Part shown: positions 41,956 to 50,984 of the stretch, piece after piece
How positions within the stretch are numbered: the first letter of the stretch is position 1
How the letters are laid out: each line of letters opens with the position of its first letter
From: Demequina sp. NBRC 110056
GTDB lineage: Bacteria; Actinomycetota; Actinomycetes; Actinomycetales; Demequinaceae
Assembly (NCBI RefSeq): GCF_002090155.1
Contig: NZ_BBRM01000002.1
Location: 434,001 to 498,000 of the forward strand
Direction of reading: 5' to 3'
Length of the DNA: 64,000 nucleotides
Translations under genes and position numbers: made by a program
Notes under the pieces: generated by a model
What the model saw: only the letters and a program-made list of their open reading frames with translations
Told to the model about the DNA's origin: nothing
The model's database searches: none

Positions 41956-43515
41956 ATGGGCGAGCATCGCGACGCCGGCGTCGTGTCCCTCAGCGCCCCC
42001 TTCGGGACGGAGCCCGATCTGCGGTCGGAGGTCGGGCCGGACGGCTCCGCGCCCCGCGTGCTCGTGCTCGGCGCGACCGGCTACATCGGGGGCCGCCTCG
42101 TGCCCCGCCTCCTCGCGGGCGGCTATACGGTGCGGACGCTCACCCGCTCCGCACCGCGCATCGCCGCTCTCCCCTGGGCCGACGACGTCGAGGTCGTCGA
42201 GGGCGACGCCACCGACGCCGACGCGATGAACCGCGCGATGGCGGACGTCGACATCGTCTACTACCTCGTGCACTCCATGTCCGGAGGCAAGGACTACGGG
42301 CGCATCGACCGAGCGATCGCGCTCACCGTCGCCCGCAGCGCCGCGGACGCCCAGGTGTCCCGCATCATCTACCTCGGGGCCCTCCACCCCGACGGCGTCG
42401 AGCTCGCCCCGCACCTCGCCTCGCGCAAGGAGGTCGGAGACATCCTGCTCGCTTCGGCGACGCCCACGATCGTGCTCCGGGCCGGCGTCGTCATCGGCGC
42501 CGGCTCCGCCTCCTTCGAGATGATCCGCCACCTGACCGAGGTGCTGCCGTACATGCCCGCCCCACGGTGGGTGCGCAACGAGATCCAGCCCATCGCCGTG
42601 CGGGACGTCGTGCACTACCTTCTCGCCACGGCGCGCGCGCCCGGAGAGGTCAACGACGCCTTCGACATCGGCGGCCCGGACGTCCTGACCTACGCGGAGA
42701 TGATGAACGGCTACGCGAGCGTGGCGGGCCTGCCGCGCCGCGGCATCACCGCTCTGCCGGTGCTCACCCCGCGACTTGCCTCCCACTGGGTGGGTCTCGT
42801 GACTCCCGTGCCCCGGCAGATCGCGCGGCCGCTCGTCGAGTCGCTCCTGCACACGTGCGTCGTGAAGGACGAGGCGATCGCAGCGTTGGTGCCGGCGCCG
42901 CACGAGGGCCTCACCGGCTATCGCGAGGCCGTCGAGCTCGCGCTCGGGCGCATCGAGATCGACCAGGTCGAGACGAGTTGGGTGGACGCGCGGGTGGCGG
43001 GTGCGCCCAGCGACCCGATGCCGTCGGACCCCGACTGGGCAGGCCGCACGGTGTTCACCGACGCGCGCACCAAGGACAGCACCGCCTCACCCGAGGCGGT
43101 GTGGAAGGTCATCTCCGAGGTGGGCGGGGCGACCGGGTGGTACTCGGCGTCCGTCCTGTGGGCCGCGCGCGGGCTCATGGACCGCATGGCTGGCGGGGTC
43201 GGCCAGCGTCGCGGGCGCCGCACCAAGGGCCGCGTGCGCGTGGGCGACGCCATCGACGTGTGGCGCGTCGAGCGCGTGGACCGCGGGCGCTTGTTGCGGC
43301 TGCGTGCGGAGATGCGCGTGCCTGGCAAGGCGTGGTTGGAGCTCGGGGTCGACCCCATCGATGGCGGATCGCACTATCACCAGCGCGCCGTCTTCTTCCC
43401 GCGCGGACTGACGGGTCGCCTGTACTGGCTGTCGATGCTTCCCTTCCACGGGCTGATCTTCAGCGGCATGGTGAACCGCATCGTCGCCCTCGCAGAGGAT
43501 CCGGAGGCTGCGTGA
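41956..43515 (+). CDS. NmrA-like SDR with C-terminal DUF2867 domain
   Basis: A 519-residue protein. Residues about 30-310 are an atypical SDR with the loop VLGATGYIGGRLVPRLL and the stretch YYLVHSMSGGKDY, which is typical of this family. Residues about 340-510 form a DUF2867 domain (VWKVISEVGGATGWYS, GKAWLELGVDP, YHQRAVFFPRGLTGRLYW), a START/SRPBCC-like fold. Its function is unknown; a sensor of redox state or a lipid-modifying role is possible. GGGAGTG lies 5 nt before the ATG at 41956. It ends 1 bp before the convergent MFS gene. Confidence 0.83.
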   Translation: MGEHRDAGVVSLSAPFGTEPDLRSEVGPDGSAPRVLVLGATGYIGGRLVPRLLAGGYTVRTLTRSAPRIAALPWADDVEVVEGDATDADAMNRAMADVDIVYYLVHSMSGGKDYGRIDRAIALTVARSAADAQVSRIIYLGALHPDGVELAPHLASRKEVGDILLASATPTIVLRAGVVIGAGSASFEMIRHLTEVLPYMPAPRWVRNEIQPIAVRDVVHYLLATARAPGEVNDAFDIGGPDVLTYAEMMNGYASVAGLPRRGITALPVLTPRLASHWVGLVTPVPRQIARPLVESLLHTCVVKDEAIAALVPAPHEGLTGYREAVELALGRIEIDQVETSWVDARVAGAPSDPMPSDPDWAGRTVFTDARTKDSTASPEAVWKVISEVGGATGWYSASVLWAARGLMDRMAGGVGQRRGRRTKGRVRVGDAIDVWRVERVDRGRLLRLRAEMRVPGKAWLELGVDPIDGGSHYHQRAVFFPRGLTGRLYWLSMLPFHGLIFSGMVNRIVALAEDPEAA

Positions 43516-44721
43516 TCAGTGGCCCTGCGCCGAGAGCGGACGTGCCGCCGGGGCGAGCACGAAGATCGCGGCGGCAGCGACCACGGCGAGCAGCAGCGCG
43601 TGGCGAATCTCCATGACCTCGGCCAGCAGGCCAATGACCTGCGGCACGATGAGCCCGCCAGCGGACCCGAAGGCGCTCACCGCGGCGACGCGAGCCGTCG
43701 CGTTGTGGGGATCGTCGGCCGCGGCCGACAGCGCGACCGGGAAGGCGAACGCCGTGCCGATGCCCCACACGACAAGCGCGATCGACGCGATCGAGACCTG
43801 CGGCGCGAAGGCGAACGTGAGCGAGCCGACCGCGAGCAGGACGGCGCTCGCGCGCAGCGTGCGCACCCGCCCGAGCCTGTCGAGCCACCGGGGCCCCACG
43901 ATCCGCATGGTGCTTTGGGCGAGGACCAGCCCCGCGTACACGATTCCAGCCACGGCCTCGGTGCGCCCATAGTCATCGACCAGCGCGAGCGGGATCCAGT
44001 TCGACGAACCCACCTCGGTGGTGAACGCCGCCAAGATGATCAGGCCGAGCAGGATCGTGCGCCGCTCCCGAGTCGCCAGTCGCACGGTCACGAACAGCCC
44101 CGGACGCTCGGCCGCACTCTCCGGCGAGCCCTCGGAGTCGTCGATGATGGCGATGCGCGCCACCACGGAGACCACGCCGCCGACGATCACGCCGATGCCG
44201 ACGAAGTGCGCCGCAGCTGACACCCCAGCGCCGGACAGCACCGCGCCAAGCCCCAAGCCTGCCAACATCGCCAACGAGAAGCCCGCGTGGAACTGCGACA
44301 TGATCGCGCTGCCGACATGGCGTTCAACCGCGGCGGCCTGCGTGTTCGCGATGGCCATGGTCATCTCGAGGGATGCCAGCCCCACGAACAACCCGAACGC
44401 GTAGAGCGGGGCGAACCCGAGCGCCGTCGCGGCAGCCATGAGCAGCAGCGCGCCCGCAGCGCACACGGCGGTGGTCCCGAGCACCGCGCGCGACCCCCAC
44501 CGCCCCACCAGGCCGCCGAGCACGGAGAAGCCCACCAGCCCACCCACGGAGCCGACGAGCAGGATGGCCCCGAGTTGCCCCGGCGACACCGCAAGGTCGT
44601 CGCGCACGCTGGGAACCCGGGAGATCACTCCTCCCGCGAGCGAGCCGACAGCAAGGAAGATGCCGAGGACCGCGAGCCGCGCGCTCCTGACCCGGGTCAG
44701 CGGGAGCTGCTCGGCAACCAT
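43516..44721 (-). CDS. MFS transporter
   Basis: A 401-residue transporter with 12 predicted helices. The N-terminal half shows the family A motif in degenerate form (GGLVGRWGSRAVL), and the central loop is acidic (DDSEGSPESAAERPG). The closest pattern is the Bcr/FucP-like group with LDRLGRVRTLRAS. Substrate unknown. The ATG at 44721 is used; the GTG at 44736 is also possible. A promoter with -35 TTGACC and -10 TAGGAC lies upstream. The next upstream gene (serine hydrolase) is separated by 218 bp, in which only this promoter stands out. Confidence 0.82.
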   Translation of the reverse strand: MVAEQLPLTRVRSARLAVLGIFLAVGSLAGGVISRVPSVRDDLAVSPGQLGAILLVGSVGGLVGFSVLGGLVGRWGSRAVLGTTAVCAAGALLLMAAATALGFAPLYAFGLFVGLASLEMTMAIANTQAAAVERHVGSAIMSQFHAGFSLAMLAGLGLGAVLSGAGVSAAAHFVGIGVIVGGVVSVVARIAIIDDSEGSPESAAERPGLFVTVRLATRERRTILLGLIILAAFTTEVGSSNWIPLALVDDYGRTEAVAGIVYAGLVLAQSTMRIVGPRWLDRLGRVRTLRASAVLLAVGSLTFAFAPQVSIASIALVVWGIGTAFAFPVALSAAADDPHNATARVAAVSAFGSAGGLIVPQVIGLLAEVMEIRHALLLAVVAAAAIFVLAPAARPLSAQGH

Positions 44722-44780
44722 GCGATCCGCCTTCACGTCAGGACGGGGACGGTGCGCGAGAGGCCCGCGCCTGAGAACCA

Positions 44781-44809
44781 GTCCTACTGAAACCCTTCCG
44801 AGGGGTCAA
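44781..44809 (-). promoter_or_regulatory. Promoter of the MFS gene
   Basis: On the minus strand a -35 TTGACC (44809-44804) and a -10 TAGGAC (44786-44781) are separated by 17 bases. The 17-base spacer includes an imperfect repeat (CCTCGGAAGGG) that could be bound by a regulator. The expected start site is 40-55 bases before the gene. Confidence 0.5.
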
Positions 44810-44954
44810 GGGGTAGACGGCTCTTGCCGGGATGCCGCAGCGCCCCTGACGCACACCGCGCAGAGCTCGACGGGCCCGGCCTCACGACGGCTCCGGGGCT
44901 GAGGTCGACGCGCGTACGCCGTGCCTTCAGTCGTACCGACGTCGGCCGATGGGG

Positions 44955-46091
44955 TCAAGGGCCTCCCCCGGTGGCGTACGCGTCGCGGACCACGCCGAAG
45001 GTGTCTCCCTCGGTCGTGAACACGACCACGGTGCGGCTGGCCACGGGGTCGAACACGGCCAGTGTGAGGAAGGATCCCCCGTCGCCGCCGAAGCCGAACG
45101 CCAGCGTGTCGCCGGTGTCGTCGACGGGGATCTGGGCGAGCCCCAGCCCGAGCGGATAGCCGAACACCTTGGACGCCGGAGTCGTCATGAGCTCGAGAGA
45201 GGAGTCGCTCACGAGCCCGCCCTCGAACAGCGTTCGGTAGAACGCGTCCATGTCTGCGGCGGAGGTGATCGCCGCACCGTCGACGCCGACGGTCGGTCCG
45301 AGCACCCCACACTCGAACATCCCTTGGCCCGCAGCCTGTCGCGGGCGTGGCCACCACGGCCAAGGACCCTCCTGCGATTCGTAGAAGTAGGTCGAGTCCA
45401 TGCCGAGGGGCGCGAAGATCGTGTCCCGCATGTGCTCGCCGGGGTCCGCGCCCGTCACCGACTCGATGAGGCGCCCGAGCACCATGTAGCCGGTGTTCGA
45501 GTAGGTGATGTGCTCTCCTGGCGCCCACAACTCGCCAGCACGGCCCGCGGCCTCCTCGACCTCAGCCACGTTCGCATCGCTCGTGCACGTCCACGACTCG
45601 AAGTCGACCTCAGGGATCGCTGCCTGGTGCAGCAGCGCGAGGCGAGCGGTGACCTCCGGCGGGACCGCGAAGTCGACATAGTCACCGATGGGTGCGTCGA
45701 GGTCGATCAGCCCCTGATCGACGAGGCGCAGGACCGCGGCGGCCACGAACACCTTCGAGAGGCTCGCCGTTGGCCACGGGCGCTCGGGCTCCATCGGCAC
45801 GCCGTCGGCGTCGCCGCCCACCGCGACCACCTCGGCGGACTTCGGGTCGAAGACGCCGAGCACCACCGCACCGCGCTCAGAAACGAGCGTGTCCGCTGCC
45901 AGCCTCTCGAGAGGGCTCTGCGGTAGATCCACGGGCGCCGGGGAATCGGGGACCGCGCTCATCGTCGGGAGACCACCGTCCGCTGCAGCACCATGACCGA
46001 CGCATGCGGCGAGCACCAGCGACGCCCCGGCCGCGAAGAGCACGAGCGCTCTCCGTACACGTGTCGCCCCCACCGGCGCCCTGCTCGCCAT
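44955..46091 (-). CDS. Lipoprotein serine hydrolase, beta-lactamase class C/DD-peptidase fold
   Basis: A 378-residue exported protein. The signal peptide ends in the lipobox LAAC, so the protein should be tethered outside the membrane. The catalytic SxxK motif is TASLSKVF, and the YxN motif is TYSNTGY (YSN). The third motif is not a clear KTG or HxG; FGFGGDGGSF near residue 335 is the candidate. Members are penicillin-binding peptidases or esterases, and substrate is open. GGGAGG lies 5-7 nt before the ATG at 46091. It follows an SH3-like small gene on the same strand. Confidence 0.83.
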   Translation of the reverse strand: MASRAPVGATRVRRALVLFAAGASLVLAACVGHGAAADGGLPTMSAVPDSPAPVDLPQSPLERLAADTLVSERGAVVLGVFDPKSAEVVAVGGDADGVPMEPERPWPTASLSKVFVAAAVLRLVDQGLIDLDAPIGDYVDFAVPPEVTARLALLHQAAIPEVDFESWTCTSDANVAEVEEAAGRAGELWAPGEHITYSNTGYMVLGRLIESVTGADPGEHMRDTIFAPLGMDSTYFYESQEGPWPWWPRPRQAAGQGMFECGVLGPTVGVDGAAITSAADMDAFYRTLFEGGLVSDSSLELMTTPASKVFGYPLGLGLAQIPVDDTGDTLAFGFGGDGGSFLTLAVFDPVASRTVVVFTTEGDTFGVVRDAYATGGGP

Positions 46092-46189
46092 GGCAGACCT
46101 CCCCGTCGCTACCTCAACGACTAGAACGCGCGCGGGCGCGTCACCGCGGGGTCGATCTCGAAGCTGGGCAGCCGGCGGGCCACCCCCGG

Positions 46190-46432
46190 TCACTCGGGAC
46201 GGTGGGGTCGACGCTCAGCCCGAGGAGGCACCTCCTTCGCGGCGACGATGCTGCCGGCGGGGATGCGTTCGAGCCCTCGCACGCCGTCCACCACGACCGT
46301 GTCGTCGTCGACGCTCACCAGCTCACCGAGGGCATCCGTCGCCTCACCGCTGGGGATCAAGTAGCGCACGACAACCCGTGCGCCGGGTGCAGGCAGACGA
46401 ATGAGGTCCCGTCGATCGCGCTCCTCAGACAT
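46190..46432 (-). CDS. Small SH3-like protein, related to the N-terminus of Rv0428c-type GNATs
   Basis: An 80-residue protein. The stretch GARVVVRYLIPSGEATDALGELVSVDDD, then GLERIPAGSIVAAKEVPP, matches the short barrel that begins actinobacterial GNAT proteins of the Rv0428c type. Here the domain stands alone; no acetyltransferase domain follows in any frame. GGGAGGATGGGGTC precedes the ATG at 46432, so it is translated as its own gene. It might serve as a partner for a separate acetyltransferase. Function unknown. Confidence 0.6.
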   Translation of the reverse strand: MSEERDRRDLIRLPAPGARVVVRYLIPSGEATDALGELVSVDDDTVVVDGVRGLERIPAGSIVAAKEVPPRAERRPHRPE

Positions 46433-46503
46433 GACCCCATCCTCCCAGAACCGCTCCGCCGCGCCCTCGCGGACGATGGCGCCCACCACGCGACTAGGCT
46501 TTC

Positions 46504-46608
46504 ATGGTGATCGGCCTCCACCCGCGAATCCCCTCGACCAGGGTCCGCACCTGCCCTCCCGCCTGGAGCCTCGCGGCGCGGGACATGGACGCGGACGTCG
46601 AGCGGTGA
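46504..46608 (+). CDS. Possible coupled leader peptide (33-34 residues)
   Basis: A short frame from ATG 46504 or GTG 46507 ends in a TGA that overlaps the GTG of the methyltransferase (GTGA at 46605-46608). TAGGCT (46495-46500) lies 6 nt before the GTG, so the mRNA would start with it. The peptide contains one Cys and one Trp (RVRTCPPAWSLAARDMD) and no hydrophobic segment. It may only tie translation of the methyltransferase to the transcript start, or the start could be a chance frame. Confidence 0.35.
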   Translation: MVIGLHPRIPSTRVRTCPPAWSLAARDMDADVER

Positions 46609-47723
46609 ACGCGATCTTCGACACGCTGCGGCGCTGGCCCGATGTCGAGGCGCCCGGACTCGTCGCCGTCGACGCAGCCGATCGACTGATCCTGGATGAG
46701 TCCGCGGAGCGACGCGCGTCAGCGCAGCCCGGCGACGTCGTGGTTTTCAACGACGCCTACGGTGCGCTCACCCTCGGGGCGGCGCATGCCGGCGCGAGCG
46801 GGGTACGGACACACATCGACGCGCTCACCGGGGAGCGCGCGCTAGACGCCAACGCAGCTCGGCTGTGCCTCACCGACCGGTATCGCTCGGCACCCCTCGA
46901 CGACTCACTGGTCAGCGGGGCGCGAACGGTCCTGCTCCGTCTGCCTCGCTCCCTCGACGCGCTGCGCGACATCGCCGGCCTCATCGCCGCGCACGCCGAC
47001 CCGGACGTGGTGGTCGTCGCGGGCGGGCGACTGAAGCACATGTCCGTGTCGATGAACACGGTGCTGCGCGAGCACTTCGGACGGCTCGACGTGACCCACG
47101 CACGGCAGAAGTCGCGGGCTCTGATCGCCCGCGCGCCGCACGATGGTCGCGATCCCAGTCCCGCAGCCGCACAGGTCGAGGGCCTTGAGGTCCGCGCCTA
47201 CGGCGGCGCCTTCGCCGGCGCCCGGCTGGATATCGGCACGCGCCTGATGCTCGAGAGCCTCCCCGACGCGCTGCCGGGCGGCACGCCGGACGATCCCTTG
47301 ATCGATCTGGCCTGCGGCACCGGCATCGTCGGCGCGTGGATCGCGACGCGACATCCCGGCGTGCATGTGCATTCCTGCGATCAGTCGGCTGTCGCAGTCG
47401 CGTCGGCGCGGGCGACCATGCGCGCGAACGGCGTCCAGGACCGGGTTGCCGTGGTGCGCGACGACATGCTGGGGACCAGGCCGTCCGCCAGCGCGTCCTT
47501 CATCGCCTTGAACCCGCCGTTTCACTCCGCCGCAGCCGTGACCGACCTCATCGCGCCGCGCATGTTCGATGACGCCGCCAGGGTCCTGCGCCCCGGCGGC
47601 CAGCTGTGGTGCGTGTGGAACTCCGCCCTCAGGTACCGGCCACTGCTCGAGCGTGCGGTCGGCGACACCGAGCAGGTCGCGCGCAACGCCAAGTTCACGG
47701 TCACGGTGTCGACGCGTCGCTGA
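46605..47723 (+). CDS. RlmG/RsmC-like rRNA guanine-N2 methyltransferase
   Basis: A 372-residue protein. The N-terminal half is a degenerate methyltransferase fold (FDTLRRWPDVEAPGLVAVDAAD), as in RlmG and RsmC. The catalytic half has the SAM loop DLACGTGIVG and the base-methylation motif NPPFH. These proteins methylate the exocyclic N2 of guanine in 16S or 23S rRNA; which one is not decidable here. The start is GTG 46605, which overlaps the end of a possible leader frame. No ribosome site is visible, which fits translational coupling. Confidence 0.83.
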   Translation: MNAIFDTLRRWPDVEAPGLVAVDAADRLILDESAERRASAQPGDVVVFNDAYGALTLGAAHAGASGVRTHIDALTGERALDANAARLCLTDRYRSAPLDDSLVSGARTVLLRLPRSLDALRDIAGLIAAHADPDVVVVAGGRLKHMSVSMNTVLREHFGRLDVTHARQKSRALIARAPHDGRDPSPAAAQVEGLEVRAYGGAFAGARLDIGTRLMLESLPDALPGGTPDDPLIDLACGTGIVGAWIATRHPGVHVHSCDQSAVAVASARATMRANGVQDRVAVVRDDMLGTRPSASASFIALNPPFHSAAAVTDLIAPRMFDDAARVLRPGGQLWCVWNSALRYRPLLERAVGDTEQVARNAKFTVTVSTRR

Positions 47724-47774
47724 CGGGGACGGCGCGCGCTCTCGACCGAGGCCCGGGTCCGTAGAATGGAGCGG

Positions 47775-49295
47775 GTGTCCACGCCGCCTGCATCCGACGA
47801 ACGCCACCATCGCATCGCCCCCGACGATCTCGAGGTGACCCTACGGGTTCTTGCCTCCCTGAGCGATGTCGATGAGCAGGACCCCGACTTCGTCACGGTG
47901 CGCAACGCGACCGCTCACATGATCAAGGCAGTCAAACAGAGCAGGCGCCGGGAGCGTCGAGCCACCATCGCCGCCAACGACGCTGCCGTCGTCTCTGCCA
48001 CGGCGACCGGCGCAGCGGACCGTATCGATGACGAGACCCGGGGCCTCACGCTCGAGGCGCGCGCCGCGACCCCAACGGCGGGCGAGTACCTCAAGGCGCG
48101 GCCGTGCTACATCTGCAAGCAGAAGTACACGCTGGTCGACTCCTTCTACCACCAGCTCTGTCCCTCCTGCGCGCAGACGGGCCACGCCAAGCGGCACGCG
48201 CGCACGGACCTGCGAGGACGCCGCGCCCTGCTGACGGGTGGGCGCGCAAAGATCGGCATGCACATCGCGCTACGTCTGCTGCGCGACGGCGCGGACCTCA
48301 CGCTCACCACGCGCTTTCCGCGCGACGCGGTGCGCCGCTTCGCGGCGATGTCCGATGCCGCGCAGTGGCTGAACCGCCTCACCGTGGTGGGCATCGACCT
48401 GCGCGATCCCGCACAGGTCGTGGCCCTCGCCGACTCCGTCGCGGCGGCCGGCCCCCTCGACGTCCTGATCAACAACGCGGCGCAGACCGTACGCCGCTCC
48501 CCCGACGCGTACGCGCCCCTGGTCGAGGCCGAGTCTGCTCCCCTGGAGCACGGCCTCTGGGCCGACGGCGAAGGCCCCCACCTGCTCACCTTCGGACGCA
48601 CCACGGAGACTCACCCCCTGAGCATCGAGGCCTCCGCGGCGACACACCCGCTGCTCGCGTCCGCACATCTCGCAGAGACGGGCGCTCGTGAGGCGCAGCG
48701 ACTCACCGAGCAAGCGCTCGCGCCCGGCTCGTCTTCGCTGGCCAGGCTTGCCGATGGCACCGCCATCGATGCGGGCGGCCTGGTGCCGGACCTCCACGGC
48801 ACCAACTCGTGGGTCCAAGCAGTCGGCGATGTCACCCCTCTGGAGCTGCTCGAAGTGCAGCTGTGCAACTCGACCGCACCGTTCATCCTCATCAATCGCC
48901 TCCGTCCGGCGCTGGCCGCGGCGGCCGCCGCATCGGCCTCCGCTCGTTCGTACGTCGTGAACGTCTCCGCCATGGAGGGCGTGTTCGAGCGGGGCTACAA
49001 GGGACCGGGCCACCCGCACACGAACATGGCGAAGGCTGCACTCAACATGCTCACCCGCACCAGCGCTCGGGAGATGTTCGAGTCCGATCAGATTCTCATG
49101 ACCAGCGTCGACACTGGCTGGATCACCGACGAGCGCCCGCATCCCACCAAGGTGCGCCTCGCCGAGGAGGGCTTCCACGCGCCGCTGGACCTCGTCGACG
49201 GCGCGGCGCGCGTGTACGACCCGGTGGTGCGCGGCGAGGCCGGCGAGGACCTGTTCGGCGTCTTCCTCAAGGACTACGCGCCGTCGAAGTGGTGA
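47775..49295 (+). CDS. Zinc-ribbon SDR-family protein lacking the catalytic tyrosine
   Basis: A 506-residue protein. After a charged leader, a four-cysteine ribbon C111-x2-C114-x14-C129-x2-C132 (CYICKQKY, LCPSC) precedes an SDR domain that starts LLTGGRAKIGMHIAL. Instead of YxxxK the active segment reads HPHTNMAKAALNML, where T replaces Y. The following SVDTGWITDE motif is typical of this branch. An insert of about 110 residues lies between NNAAQ and the helix before it. The family occurs in bacteria and eukaryotes with unknown reaction. GTG 47775 is chosen because TAGAAT (47762-47767) ends 7 nt upstream; the ATG at 47766 lies inside that hexamer. Confidence 0.75.
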   Translation: MSTPPASDERHHRIAPDDLEVTLRVLASLSDVDEQDPDFVTVRNATAHMIKAVKQSRRRERRATIAANDAAVVSATATGAADRIDDETRGLTLEARAATPTAGEYLKARPCYICKQKYTLVDSFYHQLCPSCAQTGHAKRHARTDLRGRRALLTGGRAKIGMHIALRLLRDGADLTLTTRFPRDAVRRFAAMSDAAQWLNRLTVVGIDLRDPAQVVALADSVAAAGPLDVLINNAAQTVRRSPDAYAPLVEAESAPLEHGLWADGEGPHLLTFGRTTETHPLSIEASAATHPLLASAHLAETGAREAQRLTEQALAPGSSSLARLADGTAIDAGGLVPDLHGTNSWVQAVGDVTPLELLEVQLCNSTAPFILINRLRPALAAAAAASASARSYVVNVSAMEGVFERGYKGPGHPHTNMAKAALNMLTRTSAREMFESDQILMTSVDTGWITDERPHPTKVRLAEEGFHAPLDLVDGAARVYDPVVRGEAGEDLFGVFLKDYAPSKW

Positions 49296-49369
49296 TCGAC
49301 GTCGCCACATCCGGGACCGGGGTGCGGCCCGCCATCGCCGCGCCTTGACCAGGCGGGGCTTGCTCACGC

Positions 49370-49413
49370 ACAAGGGCCGCCCCTCCTGGCGTGTACCAGG
49401 AAGAACGGCCCTC
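49370..49413 (-). terminator. Stem-loop downstream of tRNA-Pro
   Basis: AGGGCCG (49373-49379) pairs with CGGCCCT (49406-49412), and inside it TCCTGG (49384-49389) pairs with CCAGGA (49396-49401), with an internal loop between. It lies just 3' of the tRNA in its direction of transcription and could end the transcript. There is no strong T-run. Confidence 0.4.
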
Positions 49414-49422
49414 GTGTCTCGG

Positions 49423-49496
49423 TCGGGCTGACAGGATTTGAACCTGCGACCCCCTGACCCCCAGTCAGGTGCGCTACCAAGCTGCGCCACAGCCCG
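49423..49496 (-). tRNA. tRNA-Pro (anticodon GGG)
   Basis: A 74-nt cloverleaf on the minus strand. The acceptor stem CGGGCTG/CAGCCCG has discriminator A, the D-arm includes the usual AGCTTGGTAGCGC, and the T-arm is GCAGGTTCAAATCCTGT with the invariant GTTCAAAT. The anticodon stem-loop is TGACTGGGGGTCA, with anticodon GGG, which reads CCC and CCU. CCA is not encoded. No other tRNA is near. Confidence 0.95.
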
Positions 49497-49575
49497 AGTG
49501 ACCCTCCTGCGGCGGCGAACCGGCGCGATGAGGGCCGCGGAACAGTTTACACAGCCCGGAGGGTCCCGGAGGACG

Positions 49576-50793
49576 TCAGCCGTTGATTCGTGCCGCCGCG
49601 AGGCGCGCGCCCTCGCCGAGCGACCGCAGCTTGGCCCACGCGATCTGCGGGTGCACGCGACCGCCCAGACCGCAGTCCGTCGACGCCACGACCCGCTCGG
49701 GACCCACGATGTCGGCGAAGCGCTCGATGCGATCAGCCACCAGCTCCGGGTGCTCGACCACGTTCGTCGCGTGGCTCACGACGCCAGGCTGGAGCACCAC
49801 GCCGTCGGGGAGGTTGGCGTCGCGCCACACCTTCCACTCGTGCTCGTGACGCACGTTGCCGGCCTCGAACGAGTACTCCCCCGCGCGAACCTCGAGCAGG
49901 AGGTCGAGGATGTGGCGCAGCTCGAGGTCGGTGGTGTGCGGCCCGTGCCACGAGCCCCAGCAGATGTGCAGGCGCACCTGCTCGCGGGGCAGGCCCTCGA
50001 TCGCGTGGTTGATCGCGTCGATGCGCGTGCGCAGGAAGGCTCGATAGTCGGCGACGGACGGCTCGGGATTGATCTGGTCCCAGCTCTCGGCGAGCGACGG
50101 GTCGTCGATCTGCACCGTGAGCCCCGCGTCGACGATCGCGCGGTACTCCTCGCGCATCACGTCCGCCCACGCCCAGATGTGCTCCTCCTCCGACGCGTAG
50201 TGCGCATTACCGGTGCGCGCGCCGGATCCTGGAGCGATCGAGGTGATGAACCCGCGCGCGAGTCCGTGAGCGTCGAGCGCTCCTCGCAGGCCCGCCACGT
50301 CGGCGGCGACCGCGTCCTGCCCGCGGTACGCCAGCGGCGCCACCGTGATGGGCCAGAACGGCGGCTCGCCGAGCAGCACTCCCGAGGTCGGGTCGTTGTA
50401 GGCCTCGGCGAACGTCACCCAGTCACGGCGATCGGTCATGGTCGTGAGCCGCACGTCGCCAGGACCCGAACGCACCGGCTCCGGCGCGACGGGCTCACCC
50501 TGCGGCAGTGCGAGGCCCTCCACGCGCTGGAAGGCGTACGACCACCATGCCCCGAAGTCGTGGGCCGTCGTCATGGCCTTGCCGTATTCGCCGTCGCCGA
50601 CGATGGTGATGCCCGCCTCGACCTGGCGGGCGACAACGTCGCTCACGGCGGCAGCGGCGAGCTCGCGGTACTCGTCGGTGCGGACGAGCGTGAAGCCGTC
50701 GTCCGCGACGGACAGCGCCTGCGTCGCGGCGACGAGCTCGGGCGAACGCGGCAGCGAGCCGGCGGTCGTGGTCTGGATGGTCACATCGGTCAT
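49576..50793 (-). CDS. MetE-like cobalamin-independent methionine synthase family protein
   Basis: A 405-residue single-barrel protein of the MetE C-terminal type. The zinc ligands of the family are all present: LHICWGSWHG (HxC), the glutamate in YSFEAGN and STDCGLGGRVHP. It lacks the N-terminal MetE half, so it is either a core methionine synthase using a corrinoid protein or another thiol methyltransferase, or an epoxyalkane:CoM-transferase-like enzyme. The precise reaction is open. GAGGA precedes the ATG at 50793. The divergent epimerase gene is 191 bp away. I looked there for a methionine or cobalamin riboswitch and found none. Confidence 0.82.
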   Translation of the reverse strand: MTDVTIQTTTAGSLPRSPELVAATQALSVADDGFTLVRTDEYRELAAAAVSDVVARQVEAGITIVGDGEYGKAMTTAHDFGAWWSYAFQRVEGLALPQGEPVAPEPVRSGPGDVRLTTMTDRRDWVTFAEAYNDPTSGVLLGEPPFWPITVAPLAYRGQDAVAADVAGLRGALDAHGLARGFITSIAPGSGARTGNAHYASEEEHIWAWADVMREEYRAIVDAGLTVQIDDPSLAESWDQINPEPSVADYRAFLRTRIDAINHAIEGLPREQVRLHICWGSWHGPHTTDLELRHILDLLLEVRAGEYSFEAGNVRHEHEWKVWRDANLPDGVVLQPGVVSHATNVVEHPELVADRIERFADIVGPERVVASTDCGLGGRVHPQIAWAKLRSLGEGARLAAARING

Positions 50794-50984
50794 GGCGGGT
50801 TCCTCGGGGTGCGACAGGACTTCGGGCACCGCGCGCAATGCCCACCGGCGTGGGTCCGAGGCCTCGTTTGATGCGAGCAGCGCCGTCCATTCTGCCGGGC
50901 CGGCGGCAGCCCGCCAAACCGAGCGCCGATGCGCTCGTCGCCTCACTGGTCGAACGGCCAGCGTGGGCGCGGTACCGTCACCGC

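Noticed and set aside
50794..50984. Possible riboswitch upstream of the MetE-like gene
   Set aside because: I looked for cobalamin, SAM and SAH riboswitch hallmarks in the 191-bp gap and found none that held together.
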